Source of the DNA: an uncultured Christensenellaceae bacterium
GTDB lineage: Bacteria > Bacillota > Clostridia > Christensenellales > Borkfalkiaceae
DNA: 64,000 bases
Direction of reading: 5' to 3'
NCBI GenBank assembly: GCA_910588465.1
Contig: CAJUOP010000005.1
Span: 1 to 64,000, forward strand
How positions within the stretch are numbered: position 1 is the stretch's first letter; each line of letters starts with the position of its first letter. The notes below the pieces were generated by a model. That model did no database searches. It had not been told where the DNA came from and worked only from the letters and a program-made list of their open reading frames with translations. A program made the position numbers and the translations under genes. Below are positions 36,001 to 43,684 of this stretch, one piece after another.

Positions 36001-36324
36001 AAGACGATCCACGCGCTCGACTTTACGCAACAGCGGGACGAGAACGGCAAAGTCCTTCCCGAAAAGTACAACAAAGACTTCACCCAGCAAATGGTGGATA
36101 TTATCAAGGAAGCCGAAGCCAAGACGGAAGCGTTCGATAAGCGCTTTGTCGAAGCGACGGAAGAGCTGGTCACCATCCTTACGGCGTATGCCAAGGTAAA
36201 TCTCTTCGGCATAGACGAAGCCTGGCTGCAGTTCGCTTACTACTACCACGAATACGGCACCAAGCCCGTAGAACCCGAAACCCCTCCCGAAGCCGTGCTT
36301 CCCGAAGGAACGGACGAAACCTGA
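33031..36324 (+). CDS. Large surface lipoprotein with Ig-like repeats and a redoxin (TlpA-like) domain
   Basis: A 1097-residue protein exported as a lipoprotein: signal KKTVLLFAALLFAVTLGIGV and lipobox FTAC with Cys28. Three repeats of about 80 residues follow (YSVSVEYPDGKGVSGVTVTF, TDANGTATATLRAGEYAV and relatives), like the carboxypeptidase-regulatory/B-type Ig-like folds of surface proteins. Residues ~300-450 are a redoxin domain of TlpA/ResA type with CSWC at about 341-344 and the cis-Pro loop QGYPTSVFID. The remaining ~640 residues are not recognised; they contain beta-rich stretches and end in a Pro/Glu tail. AGGAGG precedes the ATG. It may be a disulfide-handling protein on the cell surface; the electron donor could be the TlpA fusion at 38.7 kb. 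That link is inference. Confidence 0.75.
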   Translation: MRTIKKTVLLFAALLFAVTLGIGVFTACDQKDGLGKDTAYSVSVEYPDGKGVSGVTVTFSIGEKEYGSAKTDANGTATATLRAGEYAVTLSDLPEGYDYETGVTTNRSGTPLSISLIRRLTDYSATVSLPDGTKAEGVTVVWSKDGAVAGEAETDANGTASKKLAAGTYSVTVKNEPEGYWLENPLTASEQSPSLSILLQVDTRLLFTVTAETTGGMKLRNVSLFVLEGTSTVAEATTAKDGTASFRLPEGEYSLLTSTSAAGFTAAQSSYELNKDNTEVTVKFNSSVITDKNVPASKKYVLGDIMYDFIVTPYNDPETKIQLSELLKSKKMVMINFWYTTCSWCIKEFPALETAYEEYKDEIEVVAVNAFYPAENETTIFNFLQQYSTQFQLTFPVVCDTNKLSGNFNIQGYPTSVFIDRYGAVARIESGGIVYPEVWLQLFEEFTADDYTQTFTPGDEVSEPEEFVPDIPDVEMPASSEIEAAINNTGTGCKFTYYPEKDSNDAKYAWPFLVAEKNGKSAIKPANSGYRSSYSMIHSDMELKAGDVVAFDFFSSCEDTDILYVLIDGLVMWQISGTGKDWETCYAYVAIRDGTYKLSLLYKKDSTANVGDDAVYVTNMRILTEQDVTATTDILRHCATDMNTDGTAYENYVTPVKGEDGYYRVGTQDGPYILADLFHSTNWNTKSVYQLYAEKAEAGQKFMYDLDGKGVKDCTALLVEYLSISIKSDCYGMVPVDETLKKLLDAITNEYSENHHEQEWLEICKYFSRYGAEGEYPFPIWGVNMNTAISIQIGETITFQTDRIVRPVNSLMYKFTPDKAGVYYLHSLVPTDKEDFQTQAWLYTEENYEDENAIYSGDDLLGTTDPDDGVNFWIYAELKAGATYYLECAFYWNDDSTVGQTFDFKVEYVGEYAEVLTAGASGMYTTSGSDLSGPTVLSYAIDTVLYEGKYYYKNADGTRGNVIYIDIEQPTRANGLMTLKEIAKSFIDKDKTIHALDFTQQRDENGKVLPEKYNKDFTQQMVDIIKEAEAKTEAFDKRFVEATEELVTILTAYAKVNLFGIDEAWLQFAYYYHEYGTKPVEPETPPEAVLPEGTDET

Positions 36325-36348
36325 AACCGATTTTAAAAGGAGAATGAT

Positions 36349-37995
36349 ATGAAACGTTTATTCAGTCGAATTTGCGCGCTCGGGCTTATAATGCTCTTCG
36401 CGCTGTCCGCAATCGTATTTGCGGCTTGCGAGCCCAAGCCCGAAGAGCCCGAGCTGCTCGTGTATTCGGTTACCGTCGTAAACGAGAACGACGAGCCAGT
36501 TTCGGGCGTCAAAGTGAAGTTCGGCAACTTCACCCAAACGACCGAAGCCAACGGGAAAGCGAGCATCGAGCTCGAACCCAAGGAATATAAAATTACCCTT
36601 TCGGCTCTGCCCGAAGGATACACTTATTCCGCGGAGATCACGCTCACGCCCGAGCTGAGCCAGGTAAAGGCTACGCTCGTAAAGGGCGACGGCGAGCCCG
36701 ATCCCATCATTCCCGTAGATCCCGACGCAGACAGAACGTACACCGTAACCGTGCTCTACGAAGACGGCAAGCCCGTTTCGGGTGTAAGCGTTCAGCTCTG
36801 CTCGGACAGCGGCTGCAAGCTGCCCGTTACGGTCAACGCGCAAGGGAAAGCTTCGCTTTTAACCTCCCCCGACAATTATCACGTGCTGTTAAACAATCTC
36901 CCCGAAGGCTATACCTACGCCCCCAAGGACAACGAGGGCTACTACCGCGGAGAGGAGCTTACCCCCACCAAGCTTGCCATCACGATCACCATTTTCAAAC
37001 CCGAAAATACGCTGCTTACCGTAAAGAATACGGACGAAGAAACGCACACGGTCACGGTGAAAGGCACAGAGTATTATGCGGAACTCGAATTTCAGCCCAA
37101 ACAGTCGGGCGTGTATTCCATTTCTTCGGATACGCAGATATACGATGCGAAAATCGGCTATTACCCCTATCGCTATTCAACCGTGGGGTGGGATCAGCTT
37201 TCCGAAGATGACCGCAACGACAACGTAAGCGCAACGGACAAAAACTTTCGCTACACCGTTTCCGTCAAACCCGAAGAACTTTTCACCACGGACGGGAAGA
37301 TAGCGGAAAACGCCGTTTGGGTGTTTCGGATTTACGTCAACGCCGCAAATGCGAACGGTACGAACGCAGCATTCCCCGCAAAGTTCGATATTAAAATTCG
37401 GCGCGAGGGCGACGTGCAGGTAAAGCCCGCTCCCGTCTATCGGGACGCGGAAATTACGGCGGAGCTTTCCAAATTTGGAGATATGGAAGGCACTCTTACG
37501 GAAGTTGCCATGGACGGCTCGGCAAACCTTGTATATAACGAGGAGGACGGATTCTATCACCTGAATGCGGCAAACGGACCCGTTGTCACCGTAAAGCTTT
37601 CAAGCACGCCCCGCTATTACGACCGCGCGCTGATCAACATCGATAAAGTAATCGGAAACCTCAGCGGCAGCAGCGCCGTTTACCGCTTCGATATCACCCC
37701 CGAGTCGGACAAAGACGACATTACCAAGCCGATCGTCTATCTCGATTACAGAATGATGCTCCGCGGCACCAGGGATCCGCTTACCACGGATACCGCTCCG
37801 GGTGGCTATGCCGCCCAGGTAAACAAAGACGGCGTTTACGGTTTGACCAAAGATCTGGAAGAATTTTTAAAACGGTTTGCTTCCTCTTACGACGCCAAGG
37901 ACAATATCGGCACGGCGAATCCGAACGCCGAGGAAGAAAGTTACTGGCTGTTCGCCTGCTATTATTACGATACAAGCGCAAGCAACCCCGCATAA
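36349..37995 (+). CDS. Surface lipoprotein with two Ig-like repeats
   Basis: A 548-residue lipoprotein: signal RICALGLIMLFALSAIV and lipobox FAAC with Cys26. Two repeats like those of the upstream protein follow (YSVTVVNENDEPVSGVKVKF and YTVTVLYEDGKPVSGVSVQL), joined by a Pro/Asp linker. There is no redoxin domain. The end (EESYWLFACYYYDTSASNPA) resembles the WLQFAYYYHEYGTKPVEP end of the 1097-residue neighbour, so both may share a C-terminal module. It starts 24 bases after that gene, with AAAGGAG, and the pair is closed by a terminator. Function unknown; adhesion or binding is plausible. Confidence 0.75.
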   Translation: MKRLFSRICALGLIMLFALSAIVFAACEPKPEEPELLVYSVTVVNENDEPVSGVKVKFGNFTQTTEANGKASIELEPKEYKITLSALPEGYTYSAEITLTPELSQVKATLVKGDGEPDPIIPVDPDADRTYTVTVLYEDGKPVSGVSVQLCSDSGCKLPVTVNAQGKASLLTSPDNYHVLLNNLPEGYTYAPKDNEGYYRGEELTPTKLAITITIFKPENTLLTVKNTDEETHTVTVKGTEYYAELEFQPKQSGVYSISSDTQIYDAKIGYYPYRYSTVGWDQLSEDDRNDNVSATDKNFRYTVSVKPEELFTTDGKIAENAVWVFRIYVNAANANGTNAAFPAKFDIKIRREGDVQVKPAPVYRDAEITAELSKFGDMEGTLTEVAMDGSANLVYNEEDGFYHLNAANGPVVTVKLSSTPRYYDRALINIDKVIGNLSGSSAVYRFDITPESDKDDITKPIVYLDYRMMLRGTRDPLTTDTAPGGYAAQVNKDGVYGLTKDLEEFLKRFASSYDAKDNIGTANPNAEEESYWLFACYYYDTSASNPA

Positions 37996-38003
37996 AGAAC
38001 GTA

Positions 38004-38040
38004 CAAACAGCCCACCCTTTACGGGTGGGCTGTTTGTTAA
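38004..38040 (+). terminator. Terminator of the lipoprotein pair
   Basis: AACAGCCCACCC (38006-38017) pairs with GGGTGGGCTGTT (38023-38034), and TGTT follows. It lies 10 bases after the stop. Confidence 0.85.
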
Positions 38041-38622
38041 CGCGTATGATTGTCATTCAAAGGCACCGCAGGATTCTCCCCTGTCATTCGGGGCGCACCG
38101 CGGCAATCTCAACTGTCATTCAGAGGCGCGGCACTGCCGCGCCTCTGAATCCATATTACGCAGTCCGCTTTGTCATTCTGCCCCGCCACTTCCTGTCATT
38201 CTGAGCGCAGCGAAAGAATCCCATGAACGGAGTCCGCATAACCAATAACGGCGGCACGAGCGCATCGCGCGAAGTTGCACAGCAAAAGAATCCCATAAAC
38301 GGAGTCCGCCAACCCGCAACAGCGGCGCACAGCGCAAGTAGCGAAGCATCAAATTCAACGCATCCGCCCCTATACCCCATGGGATTCTTCGCCCCATAAA
38401 GGGGCTCAGAATGACAGGGAAAAGGATTCTCACGGTCGTTTCACTCCCTCAGAATGACAAGGAGTAGCGCGTCTCCACCGTCATTCTGAGACGCGCCGCA
38501 ACAATCACCATGTCATTCAGAGGCGCGCCGCAATAATCACCATGTCATTCAGAGGCGCGCCGCAACAATCACCATGTCATTCAGAGGCGCGGCACCGCCG
38601 CGCCGTAGGAATCCCATATTAA
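38041..38622. repeat. Patch of dispersed GTCATTC-type repeats including a 32-bp tandem array
   Basis: These ~580 bases contain no plausible gene. About ten copies of GTCATTC or its complement GAATGAC are followed by short GC-rich pieces and ATCCCAT. Near 38502-38591 a 32-bp unit (ATCACCATGTCATTCAGAGG plus GCGCGCCGCAA) is repeated about three times head to tail. The 28-base block 38433-38460 is identical to 28464-28491. Confidence 0.8.
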
Positions 38623-38650
38623 AAGAGCGCCCGCGGGCGCTCTTTTTTTT
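38623..38650 (-). terminator. Hairpin between repeats and the 4Fe-4S/TlpA gene
   Basis: AGAGCGCCCG and CGGGCGCTCT form a palindrome. A TTTTTTT run follows on the plus strand and TTTTAAT on the minus strand. It probably ends the minus-strand redox gene just downstream of its stop. Confidence 0.7.
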
Positions 38651-38652
38651 AC

Positions 38653-40317
38653 TTAAAGACAGGGAGTAACGATTTCCTCTAACTTTTCGTATGTGACCGA
38701 ACCGATCGAGTTATACACGATAACCCCCTCTCTGTCCAGCACGACGGTCATGGGCAGCGAATCGGTCCCGCCAAGGCGTCGGAACAGATTCATGCCGTCC
38801 TCGCCCTCCTCGTCCATCGCAAAGGAAATTCCGTAATCCAGCCAACCGCGCGCCTCCAAAAACGGCAGCACGGCGGACGCGGTTTCGTTTCCGCTGTCTA
38901 CGGCGATCACTTCGAGCTCTTCCGAATATTTCCGATACAGCTCTTCGAAATGGGGAAGCTCCGCCACGCACGGACCGCACCAGGTCGCCCAAAAGTTGAT
39001 GATCACCACCTTTCCGCGCGTTTCGCTCAACGCGAATTCGCCCTCTTTGCCCAGCTTATCCAACGTGAAATCCGCGCACAAATCGCCAACCTGATTCCCT
39101 TCCGTATACCGCTTCCCGCTCTCGGCAAACACGTTATAATAGAGCAGCGCGCCCAACAGCAGCGCGAGCGCCGCCGCCCATGCGGCAAATTGCAGCCAGA
39201 ATCCGCGTCCTAATTTCTTTTTGGGTTTTGCGGCGGCACAGCTTCCCGAATCCGCCGTATTCTCCGTCTGCACGGTTTCGGGCAGGCGTACGGCTTCGGC
39301 GGGCGCGGTTTCGACTTCGGTTAACACTACCCCCCCCGCAGCCGCCGCGGGCTCCTCTATCGCCGTCTGCGCGCTTCCGCCCTTTAACAGTGCGCCCAGC
39401 GGCTTCGCCTCCTCCGCAGGCACGGGATCGACGGTGTTCTCGCGGATAAACAACTTCGAGCCCTTCCAGGAAAGCGCCTTTGCAGGGCAAACCGAAATGC
39501 ACTCTCCGCAGTTGATGCACTCGTGGTCGCCCACGCGCTTCACGTCCATTTTACAGTGCGCCACGCACAGTCCGCAGTCCGTGCACTTGTTCTTGTCCAG
39601 CTTCACTCCGATCAGCGCAAAACGGTTAAAGAACCCGTACAGCGCGCCCAGCGGGCAAAAGAATCGGCAGAAGAACCGAAATATAAACACGCTTGCCACG
39701 CAGAACGCCGCCAGCAATACAAACTTCCAGGTGAACAGCGGACCGAGCATTCCGAACATATCCGCATTTTCAGGGTGAACCAACAGCCCGAGAGCGCCCC
39801 CGAACGTCCCCGCGGGGCAGATATATTTGCAAAAGCCGGGAACGGGCAGCACCTGCGCATACATCAGCGGGATCGCGACCACGAGCACCAGCAAAATCAC
39901 GTATTTCAAATAGGAAAAAATGCGCGTATAACGGCTCTTTTTCAGCTTAGGCGTCTTAATCTTATACAGCAGCTCCTGCCCCAAGCCCACGGGGCACAAA
40001 AAACCGCAGATCGTTCTGCCGAGGATCAAACCGAACAGGATAATAATTCCGAACACGTACGTAGGCGCGCGCGTTCCCGAAGCCGCCAGCGCGTTTTGCA
40101 GCGCACCCAGCGGGCACGCCCCCACCGCGCCCGGGCAGGAATAGCAATTCAATCCCGGCACGCACAGATATTTGGAACCGCCCTTATAAATCGAGCCCGA
40201 AAGAAAACCCTTGATATTCGCGTTATACAGCAGCGCGGCATACAGCTGAATCAGGCGGCGCTTGCTCGGCTTGTGCCGTTTAAACCAGTCTTTTACTTTC
40301 CCGAAAAACTTTTTCAT
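38653..40317 (-). CDS. Membrane 4Fe-4S protein (NapH/MauN-like) fused to a TlpA-type thioredoxin
   Basis: A 554-residue membrane protein. The N-terminal ~290 residues resemble NapH/RdxA-type quinol or electron-transfer proteins: five to six membrane helices, the motifs CGFLCPVG and CRFFCPLGALYG, and two ferredoxin clusters CTDCGLCVAHC and CINCGECISVC. A Pro/Ala/Glu linker and a further membrane helix lead to a TlpA thioredoxin with WATWCGPCVAELPHF (CGPC near residue 446), which would face outside. The fusion suggests that electrons cross the membrane through the cluster part and reduce external disulfides. ATG at 40317 follows AAGGGG. Its partner gene is 9 bases upstream. The donor is unknown. 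Confidence 0.85.
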   Translation of the reverse strand: MKKFFGKVKDWFKRHKPSKRRLIQLYAALLYNANIKGFLSGSIYKGGSKYLCVPGLNCYSCPGAVGACPLGALQNALAASGTRAPTYVFGIIILFGLILGRTICGFLCPVGLGQELLYKIKTPKLKKSRYTRIFSYLKYVILLVLVVAIPLMYAQVLPVPGFCKYICPAGTFGGALGLLVHPENADMFGMLGPLFTWKFVLLAAFCVASVFIFRFFCRFFCPLGALYGFFNRFALIGVKLDKNKCTDCGLCVAHCKMDVKRVGDHECINCGECISVCPAKALSWKGSKLFIRENTVDPVPAEEAKPLGALLKGGSAQTAIEEPAAAAGGVVLTEVETAPAEAVRLPETVQTENTADSGSCAAAKPKKKLGRGFWLQFAAWAAALALLLGALLYYNVFAESGKRYTEGNQVGDLCADFTLDKLGKEGEFALSETRGKVVIINFWATWCGPCVAELPHFEELYRKYSEELEVIAVDSGNETASAVLPFLEARGWLDYGISFAMDEEGEDGMNLFRRLGGTDSLPMTVVLDREGVIVYNSIGSVTYEKLEEIVTPCL

Positions 40318-40326
40318 ACGCACCCC

Positions 40327-41151
40327 TTAGCCCAGCCCGATACACTCGGTGCAGATATTGATCGCTTTGATCAGCACGTCGTTTGCGCCGCCGTCGAAAA
40401 TGCCGACGAAGAGGAGCGTAAGCCCCGCGACGAGCAACGCGAGCCTTACTCCCAACAAAATCCATTTTTCGTGCCTTAACACGGTTTGAGCTCCGCTTTC
40501 ACAGTTGTCCGTCAGCTTATCGAAAACGAAGCCGTTCTGCGGCGCGCCGAGCTTTTTCGCCGTAAGCGTTTTTACGTCGACAAGCTCCCGCTTAGCGGCG
40601 ATCCCGTCGAACAGGCACGCCCCGCAAACAAACAAAAACGCCGCGCCCACCCAGGGCAGCACGTTTTGCAGCATACGCAGAATTTCGGGGTTGAGATCCT
40701 CCCCCGTAAAATGAACGGGGTCGAACAGATACACCGCCGAAGCGATCCCCGCGGCAAGGCACACGCACAGCGCCGCCGCGCGTACGCCCCAGCGCGCTTT
40801 CTCCCATTTTTTCGCGCGCAGAAACTCTTCCGTCGGCTCGCCTATCGGAAGCCTGCGACGCAGAAACGCAGCCGTCTCGCCCGCGCTTCTTTTCGCTTTC
40901 AGCTTTGCCGTTACGGGAAATACGACCGAAAGCACAAACCCCGCAATCACTGCCGCAATATAAAAGCAGAGAGGTATTAAAATTTGTTTCAACTTTTCGC
41001 CCGCGATCTCTCGGGTATAATTCTTTCCGTCGGGGCTGTCCCCGCCGTAATAGATGAGCGCCGCCTGCACGATAAACAAAATTCCCACCGCCACGGTGAA
41101 TATGCCTAAAAAAATGCCGTAGTACAAACGGATTTTTTCTTCCTTTTTCAT
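40327..41151 (-). CDS. Membrane protein with C-terminal CxxC, partner of the 4Fe-4S/TlpA protein
   Basis: This 274-residue protein has about six membrane helices (GIFLGIFTVAVGILFIVQAAL, LIPLCFYIAAVIAGFVLSVV, and others) and a hydrophilic loop. It ends ICTECIGLG, a Cys-x-x-Cys at the very C-terminus that could bind metal or exchange disulfides. I do not recognise the family. It is the first gene of a two-gene operon with the 4Fe-4S/TlpA fusion, so it probably serves the same electron-transfer or redox complex. GGGAGGGCGC precedes the ATG, and a perfect promoter lies 27 bases further up. Confidence 0.7.
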   Translation of the reverse strand: MKKEEKIRLYYGIFLGIFTVAVGILFIVQAALIYYGGDSPDGKNYTREIAGEKLKQILIPLCFYIAAVIAGFVLSVVFPVTAKLKAKRSAGETAAFLRRRLPIGEPTEEFLRAKKWEKARWGVRAAALCVCLAAGIASAVYLFDPVHFTGEDLNPEILRMLQNVLPWVGAAFLFVCGACLFDGIAAKRELVDVKTLTAKKLGAPQNGFVFDKLTDNCESGAQTVLRHEKWILLGVRLALLVAGLTLLFVGIFDGGANDVLIKAINICTECIGLG

Positions 41152-41177
41152 GCGCCCTCCCGTTGTTTTTTTGTTTT

Positions 41178-41206
41178 ATTATATCGGACGAGCGATAAAA
41201 TGTCAA
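41178..41206 (-). promoter_or_regulatory. Consensus promoter of the redox membrane operon
   Basis: TTGACA (41201-41206) and TATAAT (41178-41183), both perfect, are 17 bases apart on the minus strand. Confidence 0.85.
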
Positions 41207-41339
41207 GAAAATTTTACAACAAGGGCGGAGCTTTCGCGCCTCGCGCCGCTTTTTAAAAGAAAGAAAACGGCGACGGCTGCAATCGCCGCAACCGCCGATA
41301 TCACTCCAATGCCGAAAACGCCAATAACGTACCGTTCAT
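41203..41339 (-). pseudogene. Possible frameshifted small membrane protein
   Basis: The 324-base gap before tsf contains GGAGGCGGGAAT followed by an ATG (41339) that stops after 12 codons. In the next frame the sequence continues as ERYVIGVFGIGVISAVAAIA and AVAVFFLLKSG, a clean membrane helix with a charged tail, to a TGA at 41203. One missing base would join them into a ~45-residue protein. The rest of the gap is only terminator and promoter. It could be chance, and there is no homologue to compare. Confidence 0.3.
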
Positions 41340-41430
41340 ATTCCCGCCTCCGCGACGATCAAACGCCCTTCTATACAGTTTATCGTTTAGCGTTTATTTC
41401 AAACCTTTTTCCGATTTTGCCCTTAAAATA

Positions 41431-41466
41431 CAAAAAAAGCCCCTCCCGCAGGGAAAGGCTTTTTAA
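41431..41466 (-). terminator. Terminator of the rpsB-tsf operon
   Basis: On the minus strand AAAAAGCC pairs with GGCTTTTTTT, with an inner TCCC/GGGA stem, shortly after the tsf stop. Confidence 0.85.
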
Positions 41467-41475
41467 AATCTCTCT

Positions 41476-42387
41476 TTACTTTTTCATTGCCTCGACTTGC
41501 TTGGCAACCTCTTCGCTTAAATCCTCGCTCTTCTTTTCCAGACCTTCTCCCATAACGAAAAAGCAGAACGATTTCAGCTGAATTTTTACGCCCGCTTTCT
41601 TCTCGGTATCGGCAATAAGCTGAGCGATCGTCACCTTATCGTCCTTTACGAATTTCTGTTCGAGCAGGCAGTTCTCCTCGTAGAACTTTTTAATCTTGCC
41701 GAGCACGATTTTTTCCGCGATCGCTTCGGGCTTGCCCTCGTTCAGCACTTCCTGCATTAAAATGGACTTCTCTTTCTCGACCGTCTCCGCCGAAACCTCG
41801 TCCGCCGCCAGATAGCGGGGCTTGGCAAACGCCGTGTGCAGGGCAATATTGTGAGCAAGCTCTTTGGTTGCCTCGTTCTCGGGGCAGTTAAAGTCGAGCA
41901 TAACGCCCATCGTGCCGCCCATGTGAATGTAAGTTTCCACAAAGCCGGCGCTTTCGAACAGCTGAAAACGGCGTACGGAAATTTTTTCGCCGATGACCGC
42001 CGTCTGCTCCTGCACGAACGTTTCTACCGATTTGCCGTTCATATTGCTTGCCAAAAGCGAAGCAACGTCGGCGGGTTTTTCCTTTACGATCTGTTTTGCA
42101 ATCTCGTCGACCAAAGCACGGAACTTGTCGCCCTTCGCTACGAAGTCGCTTTCGCAGTTTACTTCGAGCAGAACGCCCGTCTTGCCCGAAACGTAAGCAT
42201 ATACAATGCCCTCCGCCGCGATTTTGGAAGCGCGCTTCGCCGCTTTCGCAATTCCGCGCTCGCGCAGAAGCTCCGCCGCTCTCTCTTTATCGCCGTCCGC
42301 GTCCACAAGGGCGCGCTTGCAATCCATCATACCCGCACCCGTCTGCTCGCGGAGCGCCATAACGTCCTTTGCCGTAAATTCTGCCAT
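41476..42387 (-). CDS. tsf: Translation elongation factor Ts
   Basis: EF-Ts recharges EF-Tu with GTP. The N-terminal UBA-like domain (MAEFTAKDVMALREQTGAGM, then DCKRALVDADGDKERAAELLRERG) and the core with the family motif VLLEVNCESDFVAK are complete. At 303 residues the length is standard. It follows rpsB by 29 bases on the same transcript, the usual pairing. Confidence 0.97.
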   Translation of the reverse strand: MAEFTAKDVMALREQTGAGMMDCKRALVDADGDKERAAELLRERGIAKAAKRASKIAAEGIVYAYVSGKTGVLLEVNCESDFVAKGDKFRALVDEIAKQIVKEKPADVASLLASNMNGKSVETFVQEQTAVIGEKISVRRFQLFESAGFVETYIHMGGTMGVMLDFNCPENEATKELAHNIALHTAFAKPRYLAADEVSAETVEKEKSILMQEVLNEGKPEAIAEKIVLGKIKKFYEENCLLEQKFVKDDKVTIAQLIADTEKKAGVKIQLKSFCFFVMGEGLEKKSEDLSEEVAKQVEAMKK

Positions 42388-42416
42388 AATATCACCTTTC
42401 CTTAAAATTTAATCAG

Positions 42417-43175
42417 TTACTCCGCAACCGCTTCGGAAACGGCTTCCGCAGCCTCTTCCGCCTGCTCCTGCGCTTCCTCGAACACGGGGGTCTCGCCCTG
42501 GTTTGCCTCGATGACCGCGTTCGCGATCACGGACGAAATAAGTTTGATCGCGCGGATCGCGTCGTCGTTTCCGGGGATCACGTAGTCGATCAGGTCGGGA
42601 TCGCAGTTGGTGTCGGTAATCGCCACGATGGGGATTTGGAGCTTGCGCGCCTCGGCAACGGCGATATCCTCGTTGCTGGGGTCTACGATGAACATGAGAC
42701 CGGGCATTCCGTGCATATCCTTAATGCCGCCCAGATTCTCCTGTAATTTTTCCATTTCTTTCTTTAAACCCAAAACTTCCTTTTTGGGGAGAAGCTCGAA
42801 CTCGCCGTTCTTTTCCATTCTCTCCAATTTTTCGAGATGGTCGATCCTCGCGCGCATAGTCTTGAAGTTGGTAAGGCAACCGCCCAGCCAGCGGGAATTC
42901 ACGTAGAACTGACCGCAACGCTCCGCTTCTTCCTTGATCGCTTCCTGCGCCTGCTTTTTGGTGCCCACGAACAGAACGGACTTGCCCGCCTTTACCTGCT
43001 CTACCACAAAGGTGTAAGCCTCTTCGATCAGCTTCGCCGTCAGCTCCAGGTCGATAATGTGAATGTCGTGACGCGCCGCGAAGATGTACTTCTTCATTTT
43101 GGGGTTCCATTTTCTCGTCTGGTGTCCGAAGTGAACGCCCGCTTCGAGAAGCTGCTTCATAGAAATAACTGCCAT
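42417..43175 (-). CDS. rpsB: 30S ribosomal protein S2
   Basis: S2 of the small subunit, starting MAVISMKQLLEAGVHFGHQT and containing RKWNPKMKKYIFAARHDIHI, NSRWLGGCLTNFKT and PGNDDAIRAIKLI, all characteristic. The last ~25 residues are an acidic Ala/Glu tail beyond the common core, giving 252 residues. It leads the rpsB-tsf operon with GGAGG ahead of the ATG and a leader of about 100 bases. Confidence 0.97.
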   Translation of the reverse strand: MAVISMKQLLEAGVHFGHQTRKWNPKMKKYIFAARHDIHIIDLELTAKLIEEAYTFVVEQVKAGKSVLFVGTKKQAQEAIKEEAERCGQFYVNSRWLGGCLTNFKTMRARIDHLEKLERMEKNGEFELLPKKEVLGLKKEMEKLQENLGGIKDMHGMPGLMFIVDPSNEDIAVAEARKLQIPIVAITDTNCDPDLIDYVIPGNDDAIRAIKLISSVIANAVIEANQGETPVFEEAQEQAEEAAEAVSEAVAE

Positions 43176-43284
43176 AATTCCTCCGTTTTACTTCCCCTTT
43201 CCCGTGGTTTTACGCCCATTATCCGCAGTAAGATTTACGGACACGGAGAGCGCATAAGAAAGAGTGCGTATTTATAGCTTCCAA

Positions 43285-43314
43285 AGTATAGCATAAATCG
43301 CCCGCCCTTGGCAA
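43285..43314 (-). promoter_or_regulatory. Predicted rpsB-tsf promoter
   Basis: TTGCCA (43309-43314) and TATACT (43285-43290) are 18 bases apart on the minus strand. The ~100-base leader may hold an S2-type control element, but I see no clear match. Confidence 0.65.
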
Positions 43315-43357
43315 GCGATTTTTCCTTTCCGAACGATTTTTTTAGCAATATTTCCCG

Positions 43358-43684
43358 TTAAGGATTGAAAAAATTCATAATCGCGGCAATCGCCGAGCAC
43401 GGGCGCGTGACCGCATATAAAAACCGTTCGGTTTTCGGAGCGGCTTTCCACTCCCGTTTGCGCTGCGGCGCGTTAAAGCTGAAGCTCCAATCGGAAGCCA
43501 ACGAGTATCCGAACATTCCGCAAAGACCGTAAAGCACGATGCCGACGATCGGGCAAGCGGCTCTCCAAAGCACGGGAACCCGCGCAAAAAAGGCGACCGC
43601 GATCCCCGCCGCCAAAAAACAATACGCCGCCGCGATCAGGAACCATCCGAACAGCTTTTGCAGCTTCGCCCTCCGCGGATTCAT
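43358..43684 (-). CDS. Small membrane protein, hypothetical
   Basis: A 108-residue protein with two or three membrane helices (FGWFLIAAAYCFLAAGIAVAF and ACPIVGIVLYGLCGMFGYSLA) followed by a basic stretch and the tail AIAAIMNFFNP. I do not recognise a family. Its ATG overlaps the engB stop as ATGA, so it is translated with engB at the end of the lon-engB operon. Confidence 0.6.
   Translation of the reverse strand: MNPRRAKLQKLFGWFLIAAAYCFLAAGIAVAFFARVPVLWRAACPIVGIVLYGLCGMFGYSLASDWSFSFNAPQRKREWKAAPKTERFLYAVTRPCSAIAAIMNFFNP

Noticed and set aside
38502..38591. Tandem 32-bp units that could look like a CRISPR array
   Set aside because: The units are contiguous, with no unique spacers, and no cas gene is in the window.
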